Shown piece by piece: positions 8,171-11,117 of a stretch of DNA of 11,117 nt. The notes under the pieces are model-generated. The model saw only the letters and a program-made list of their open reading frames with translations, was not told the DNA's origin and searched no databases. Origin of the DNA: Verrucomicrobiota bacterium (GTDB taxonomy: Bacteria > Verrucomicrobiota > Verrucomicrobiia > Limisphaerales > UBA9464); assembly GCA_947464705.1 (NCBI GenBank), contig CANHYD010000042.1, forward strand, positions 1-11,117, written 5' to 3'. The translations under genes and the position numbers were made by a program. The stretch's first letter is position 1; the number at the start of each line of letters is the position of its first letter.

Positions 8171-9529
8171 CTAGCGGAACCGACGAGGCCGGAAAGTGCC
8201 GCCTCGGGACGAACCACCGCTAGCACCGCCTCCGCCATTGCCGCCGCCATTGCCGCCGCTATTGCTACCACCACCACCTTGAGGTCTGGGGCCGCGGTTC
8301 GCAGGGCCAGCCCCTCTGGCACCCCGTCCTGGACCACCCCCGCGTCCACCCGAGGGGCCTGACTCCCGGCGTGAATCCGGAGACACAGCCGGGGCCGCTG
8401 CTGAATAGTTGAAGCCTTCCAGGCGCTTGCGCGGCAAGGCTCGGTGAATGAAGCGCTCCAGCGCCCGGAGATCGTTGAACTCGTCCGGACTGACCAGACT
8501 GATGGCATCACCCACGGCATTGGCCCGGCCGGTGCGGCCGATCCGATGCACGTAATCTTCGGGAGCCGGTGGGAAGTCGAAATTCACCACATGCGAAATT
8601 CCGTCCACATCGATGCCCCGAGCGGCGATGTCGGTCGCCACCAAAACCCGCACGGCTCCGCCCTTGAATTCCGACAAGGCCCGCAGGCGTTGGTTCTGAG
8701 ACCGATTGGAATGGAGGGTCGCGGTGCGGATCCCGGTTTGTTCGAGCCGTCGGGCGATCCGGTCGGCACCGTGCTTCATGCGGGTAAAGACCAGCACCAT
8801 CTCCATGGCAGGATCCAGCAGGAGCTGTTGGAGCAAGGCGGGCTTGAGATGGCGGGGTACTTCGTACACCGACTGGGCCACCGACTCGGCGGGATTGGAG
8901 CGTCTTCCGATTTCGACCGTCTGTGGGGTCTGCTGGAACTCGCGGGTCACCGCCTCGATCTCTCGCGACAACGTCGCCGAAAAGAGCAGGGTCTGGCGTC
9001 GTTTGGGCAGCTGTCGCACGACATCCCGGATGGAGGGCAGGAAGCCCATGTCCAGCATGCGGTCGGCCTCGTCGAGGACCAGGTGCTGGATACCGGAGAA
9101 GTTGCCATAGCGCCTGGCCATGAGGTCCAGCAAGCGGCCCGGCGTGGCGATGATGATGTCGGCTCCCCGTCGGAGCGCCTCGATCTGCGGTTTTTCGCCG
9201 ACTCCGCCAAAGACCGTGGCCACGCTGAGGGACAGAAACTGGGCGTAATCCCGCACATTTTCGTGGATCTGGACCACCAGTTCCCGAGTGGGTGCGAGGA
9301 TGAGTGCGCGGATATGGCCCGGGCTGGAGTGTCCGGTCGCCAGACGGGTCAGGAGCGGCAGTGTGAACGCTGCAGTCTTGCCGGTTCCGGTCTGGGCGAT
9401 GCCAATGAGATCCTTGCCGGAGAGGATGACGGGAATGGCCGCGGCTTGAATCGGCGTCGGTTCGGTGTAGCCGGCCTCATCGACAGCGCGCAGCACACGA
9501 GGGTCCAAGCCCAGTTGTCTAAAATCCAT
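8171..9529 (-). CDS. rhlE: RhlE-type DEAD-box ATP-dependent RNA helicase with glycine-rich tail
   Basis: The product has 452 residues. It unwinds RNA duplexes using ATP; RhlE proteins take part in ribosome maturation, RNA turnover and cold growth. All core motifs are present: Q motif GYTEPTPIQ (20-28), motif I AQTGTGKT (45-52), Ia PTRELVVQI (80-88), Ib TPGRLLD (129-135), II DEAD (153-156), III SAT (184-186), IV VLVFTRMK (245-252), V ATDIAARGIDV (298-308) and VI HRIGRTGR (328-335). The core ends near residue 376 with RLEGFNY, as in RhlE relatives. Residues from about 390 form a disordered Gly/Arg/Asn/Ser tail with RGG-like spacing that probably helps RNA binding. The ATG at 9529 is chosen because the helicase homology starts there (MDFRQLGLDP). 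The open frame reaches 9724, but that would overlap infA and adds unrelated sequence. It lies 83 bp after infA on the same strand with no terminator between, so co-transcription is likely. The subfamily name rests on motif style alone. Confidence 0.95.
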   Translation of the reverse strand: MDFRQLGLDPRVLRAVDEAGYTEPTPIQAAAIPVILSGKDLIGIAQTGTGKTAAFTLPLLTRLATGHSSPGHIRALILAPTRELVVQIHENVRDYAQFLSLSVATVFGGVGEKPQIEALRRGADIIIATPGRLLDLMARRYGNFSGIQHLVLDEADRMLDMGFLPSIRDVVRQLPKRRQTLLFSATLSREIEAVTREFQQTPQTVEIGRRSNPAESVAQSVYEVPRHLKPALLQQLLLDPAMEMVLVFTRMKHGADRIARRLEQTGIRTATLHSNRSQNQRLRALSEFKGGAVRVLVATDIAARGIDVDGISHVVNFDFPPAPEDYVHRIGRTGRANAVGDAISLVSPDEFNDLRALERFIHRALPRKRLEGFNYSAAAPAVSPDSRRESGPSGGRGGGPGRGARGAGPANRGPRPQGGGGSNSGGNGGGNGGGGASGGSSRGGTFRPRRFR

Positions 9530-9612
9530 TTTTGCCAAGGAATCCGTGAGGGAAGAAAAATCGAACAGAGAGGAACAGAGAAAATGAAATGGGAACGGGA
9601 CGGAATGGCCGA

Positions 9613-9828
9613 TCAGCCGATCCGCCAAGTGATCCGCGCTTTGTTGAGGTCGTACGGAGACATCTCCATTTTGACCCGGTCGCCTACGGTGAGACGGACC
9701 CAGCGCTTGCGCATCTTGCCGCACACAGTGGCCAAGACCAGATGCTGATTGTTCAGCTCGACGCGGAACATAGTGCCAGCCAGGACGCTTGAGATGCGAC
9801 CTTCGACTTCGATGGCGTTTTCTTTCAT
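9613..9828 (-). CDS. infA: Translation initiation factor IF-1
   Basis: The product has 71 residues, the normal size for IF-1, a single OB-fold protein that binds the 30S A site and helps IF-2 and IF-3 choose the initiator tRNA. Family landmarks are clear: IEVEGRISSVL at the start, TMFRVELNNQH (19-29), the highly conserved GKMRKRWVRL (about 37-46), GDRVKMEMSPYDL (49-61) and ARITWR near the end. The start ATG at 9828 matches the family N-terminus. No Shine-Dalgarno sequence precedes it; the leader is instead a pyrimidine-rich set of CCTGTCCC repeats. It sits between an RRM gene and rhlE rather than among ribosomal protein genes, so it might be a second, specialised infA copy, although single stand-alone infA genes also occur. 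It is separated from the RRM gene by a terminator, so it probably starts its own transcript together with rhlE. Confidence 0.97.
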   Translation of the reverse strand: MKENAIEVEGRISSVLAGTMFRVELNNQHLVLATVCGKMRKRWVRLTVGDRVKMEMSPYDLNKARITWRIG

Positions 9829-9829
9829 G

Positions 9830-9859
9830 GGGACAGGACTCTATCGGGACAGGGACAGG
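9830..9859 (-). repeat. Three copies of an 8-bp direct repeat in the infA leader
   Basis: GGGACAGG occurs at 9830-9837, 9846-9853 and 9852-9859 on the plus strand (CCTGTCCC in the infA transcript direction); the last two overlap by two bases. The nearest copy is separated from the infA start by only one base, in the place where a ribosome binding site would be. It could be a protein or ribosomal S1 contact site, or a chance low-complexity tract. Confidence 0.6.
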
Positions 9860-9910
9860 AACAAAAGGGTACGATCTGAATGCAGGTCGACCGGAATGGG
9901 AACAGTGAAG

Positions 9911-9949
9911 AGAAAAAGGGCGAAGACCGGAAGACTCCAGCCTTCGCCC
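9911..9949 (-). terminator. Rho-independent terminator of the RRM gene
   Basis: Read on the minus strand, a 14-bp stem (arms 9936-9949 and 9918-9931, including two G-U pairs) is closed by a GUCU loop and followed by TTTTTCT. It lies 27 nt past the RRM stop. The two wobble pairs form only in minus-strand RNA and become C-A mismatches on the other strand, which supports the orientation. It separates the RRM gene from infA. Confidence 0.88.
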
Positions 9950-9976
9950 GTGAAAGAATAAAGGCTTGGGTACGGA

Positions 9977-10339
9977 TTAGTACCGATCGCGACCACCACC
10001 GCCGTAGCCGCCACCGCCACCACCGCGACCGCCGCGGCTTCCGCCGCCGCCACCACCACCGTAACCGCCGCCACCACCGGACGGACGATCTTCACGGGGA
10101 CGGGCGATGTTGACCGTCAGGGGACGGCCACCAATCTGGGCGCCGTTCATTGCCTCGACAGCCTTCTGGGCTTCGTCGGGGGTGCTGAAGGTGATGAAGC
10201 CGAAACCGCGGGGACGGCCGCTGACGCGGTCGACCATCAGGTTGGCTTCCAGGACGGTGCCGTATGCGGCGAATGCGTCCTGCAGTTCGTTCTCGGTGGT
10301 ATTGTAGGAAAGGTTTCCGACAAACAGTTTGTTGCTCAT
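9977..10339 (-). CDS. Glycine-rich RRM-domain RNA-binding protein
   Basis: The product has 120 residues: one RNA recognition motif (about 3-81) plus a glycine-rich tail (87-120). RNP2 is LFVGNL (5-10) and RNP1 is RGFGFITF (44-51), both with the aromatic residues that stack on RNA bases. The tail is almost only Gly with scattered Tyr, Arg and Ser, ending in GGGGRDRY. It resembles the small Rbp proteins of cyanobacteria and eukaryotic glycine-rich RNA-binding proteins, several of which are cold-induced and act as RNA chaperones; that role here is inference. The ATG at 10339 fits the family start (MSNKLFVGNL). No Shine-Dalgarno sequence precedes it. It has its own terminator, and a 202-bp upstream gap with a palindrome and a possible leader ORF. 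Such single-RRM proteins occur in several bacterial phyla. The DNA of the tail is low-complexity GGC/GGT-type repeats and may vary in length between strains. Confidence 0.95.
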   Translation of the reverse strand: MSNKLFVGNLSYNTTENELQDAFAAYGTVLEANLMVDRVSGRPRGFGFITFSTPDEAQKAVEAMNGAQIGGRPLTVNIARPREDRPSGGGGGYGGGGGGGSRGGRGGGGGGYGGGGRDRY

Positions 10340-10399
10340 GGATGACTTGCTGTTCGGAGTACCGCTTGCGTTCTCGAGGTTGTTCCCGACTGCCGGGTT

Positions 10400-10474
10400 T
10401 CAAATCATCACCGAACCAAGTTCACCTGAGGATTCACCACGCCTTGGAAGCACTAGATCTCTGACAGACAGCAC
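10400..10474 (-). CDS. Possible 24-codon leader ORF upstream of the RRM gene
   Basis: A GTG at 10474, four bases after a perfect AGGAGG, opens 24 codons (product begins MLSVRDLVLPRR) and stops at TGA 10402-10400, 60 bp before the RRM start. An ATG at 10478 directly abutting the AGGAGG would give 14 other codons ending at 10434, but its spacing is unsuitable. The peptide has no recognised motif. Its support is only the ribosome binding site, which is striking because the starts of the annotated genes lack one. It may be a regulatory leader, or the purine tract may have another role. Confidence 0.3.
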   Translation of the reverse strand: MLSVRDLVLPRRGESSGELGSVMI

Positions 10475-10478
10475 CCAT

Positions 10479-10484
10479 CCTCCT
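10479..10484 (-). promoter_or_regulatory. Perfect Shine-Dalgarno sequence AGGAGG in the RRM leader
   Basis: AGGAGG on the minus strand is a full match to the usual anti-Shine-Dalgarno. It is 139 bp upstream of the RRM start, too far to serve it. It is positioned for the GTG at 10474. Alternatively it may be an RNA element of the leader, for example one that pairs with or sequesters other sites. Confidence 0.4.
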
Positions 10485-10512
10485 TATTTTGAGATTCAGG
10501 GCAAATCCTTTC

Positions 10513-10534
10513 GTTGACTATTTTTGCAGTCAAC
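10513..10534 (-). promoter_or_regulatory. Perfect palindrome overlapping a possible -35 box, upstream of the RRM gene
   Basis: GTTGACT and AGTCAAC (7-bp arms, 8-base AT-rich spacer) form a perfect inverted repeat that begins 7 bp past the hisF stop. On the minus strand the first arm holds TTGACT, five of six to the -35 consensus; 17 bp on, AAGGAT is a poor -10 (three of six). There is no U tract after the repeat, so it fits an operator better than an intrinsic terminator of hisF. Both readings are tentative. Confidence 0.35.
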
Positions 10535-10541
10535 GCTCCGG

Positions 10542-11117
10542 TCACAGACGCACAGTGATGCCTTGAGCGGCCAGAAACACCTTCGCTTCACGGACGGTGT
10601 GGGTACCGAAATGGAAGATGCTGGCAGCCAGAACGGCGTCGGCGTGCCCTTCTTTCAGGACATCGGCCAGATGCTGCAAATTGCCGGCCCCACCGCTGGC
10701 CACCACCGAGATGCCGACCGCCTCGCTGATGCGCCGAGTAATCACCAGATCGAAGCCTTGCTTGGTGCCATCGGCATCGATGGAGTTGAGAACGACCTCG
10801 CCCGCCCCCAGTTCGCAGGCTCGACAAGCCCATTGGACCGCGTCCAGTCCGGTTTCTTTTCGGCCGCCTGCCGCAAAAACCCCCCACCGGTCCGGGCCAA
10901 CCTTTTTGGCATCGATCGAGACCACGATGCATTGGCTTCCGTATTTCTCAGCACCCTGTCGGATCAACTCCGGATTCGAGATGGCGCTGGAGTTGATGCT
11001 GATCTTGTCGGCGCCGGCGCGGAGCATTTGCCCCATGTCGTCCACGGTCCGGATGCCGCCTCCGACCGTCAGGGGCATGAAGCACTGGTCGGCCGCCCGC
11101 TCGATGACGCCGATCAT
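10542..11117 (-). CDS. hisF: Imidazole glycerol phosphate synthase cyclase subunit HisF, N-terminus outside the window
   Basis: The visible part is the last 191 residues of a protein that is normally about 255. HisF is a (beta/alpha)8 barrel that uses ammonia from HisH to convert PRFAR to imidazole glycerol phosphate and AICAR in cytoplasmic histidine synthesis. Visible signatures are LTVGGGIR (16-23) and the SINS strand (40-43). SIDAKK (67-72) is next; its Asp corresponds to the catalytic Asp130 of the Thermotoga enzyme. The phosphate-binding segments NSIDADGTKQGFD and VVASGGAGN follow. The other catalytic Asp (about residue 11) lies beyond the right edge. The Met coded at the very edge is internal, not the start. 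The stop is TGA at 10544-10542. Downstream the RRM gene follows on the same strand after 202 bp, so it is unlikely to belong to the histidine pathway unit. Other his genes would be expected to the right, outside the window. Confidence 0.97.
   Translation of the reverse strand: MIGVIERAADQCFMPLTVGGGIRTVDDMGQMLRAGADKISINSSAISNPELIRQGAEKYGSQCIVVSIDAKKVGPDRWGVFAAGGRKETGLDAVQWACRACELGAGEVVLNSIDADGTKQGFDLVITRRISEAVGISVVASGGAGNLQHLADVLKEGHADAVLAASIFHFGTHTVREAKVFLAAQGITVRL

Noticed and set aside
9530..9724. N-terminal extension of the helicase to an ATG at 9724
   Set aside because: It would overlap most of infA on the same strand and adds sequence unlike any helicase N-terminus; the ATG at 9529 matches the family start.
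8444..9748. 434-codon plus-strand open frame over rhlE and part of infA
   Set aside because: It lies opposite genes with complete helicase motifs and a conserved IF-1; its sequence is a shadow.
9980..10079. GCC/ACC-type short repeats that look like a tandem repeat or array
   Set aside because: They are the coding DNA of the glycine-rich tail of the RRM protein; there are no regular spacers, so it is not a CRISPR array.

Overview
This is an 11.1 kb GC-rich bacterial window with eight supported genes: six complete or near-complete and two cut by the window ends. Its content best fits a member of the Verrucomicrobiota or a related PVC lineage. The evidence is a giant secreted FG-GAP/ASPIC-UnbV protein, a secreted LamG-PA14-LamG protein with Cys-Cys pairs, a Tat-exported PD40 propeller, and starts without Shine-Dalgarno sequences. 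This is inference from gene content only; no marker gene was compared with a database.

Layout. Positions 1-918 (minus strand) hold the N-terminal 306 residues of a Tat-exported beta-propeller protein that runs off the left edge. It is divergent from a 1232-residue secreted protein at 1062-4760 (plus) made of two FG-GAP/VCBS propeller-like halves, each ending in an ASPIC/UnbV domain. A 233-bp gap with a candidate promoter leads to a second secreted plus-strand protein at 4994-7939: LamG, TSP3-like calcium loops, Ig-like, PA14, Ig-like, LamG. Its codon use is strongly biased and it ends in a strong GNRA-loop terminator at 7971-8006. The 7940-8170 gap separates it from a convergent minus-strand block.

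The minus-strand block, read right to left, is hisF (5' end outside the window), a small glycine-rich RRM RNA-binding protein (9977-10339) with its own terminator, infA (translation initiation factor IF-1, 9613-9828) and an RhlE-type DEAD-box RNA helicase (8171-9529). The last three all act on RNA structure or translation initiation, and they look like a small RNA-remodelling or cold-adaptation neighbourhood. The RRM protein and the helicase both carry glycine-rich disordered tails. The region upstream of the RRM gene is unusual: it has a palindrome overlapping a possible -35 box, and the best Shine-Dalgarno match I saw in the regions examined, placed in front of a possible 24-codon leader ORF.

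No tRNA, rRNA, CRISPR array, insertion sequence, attachment site or replication origin was seen. Nothing in the window is clearly a new biological system. The best leads are the RRM-infA-rhlE cluster with its leader region, and the secreted LamG/PA14 protein whose only cysteines are three adjacent pairs.
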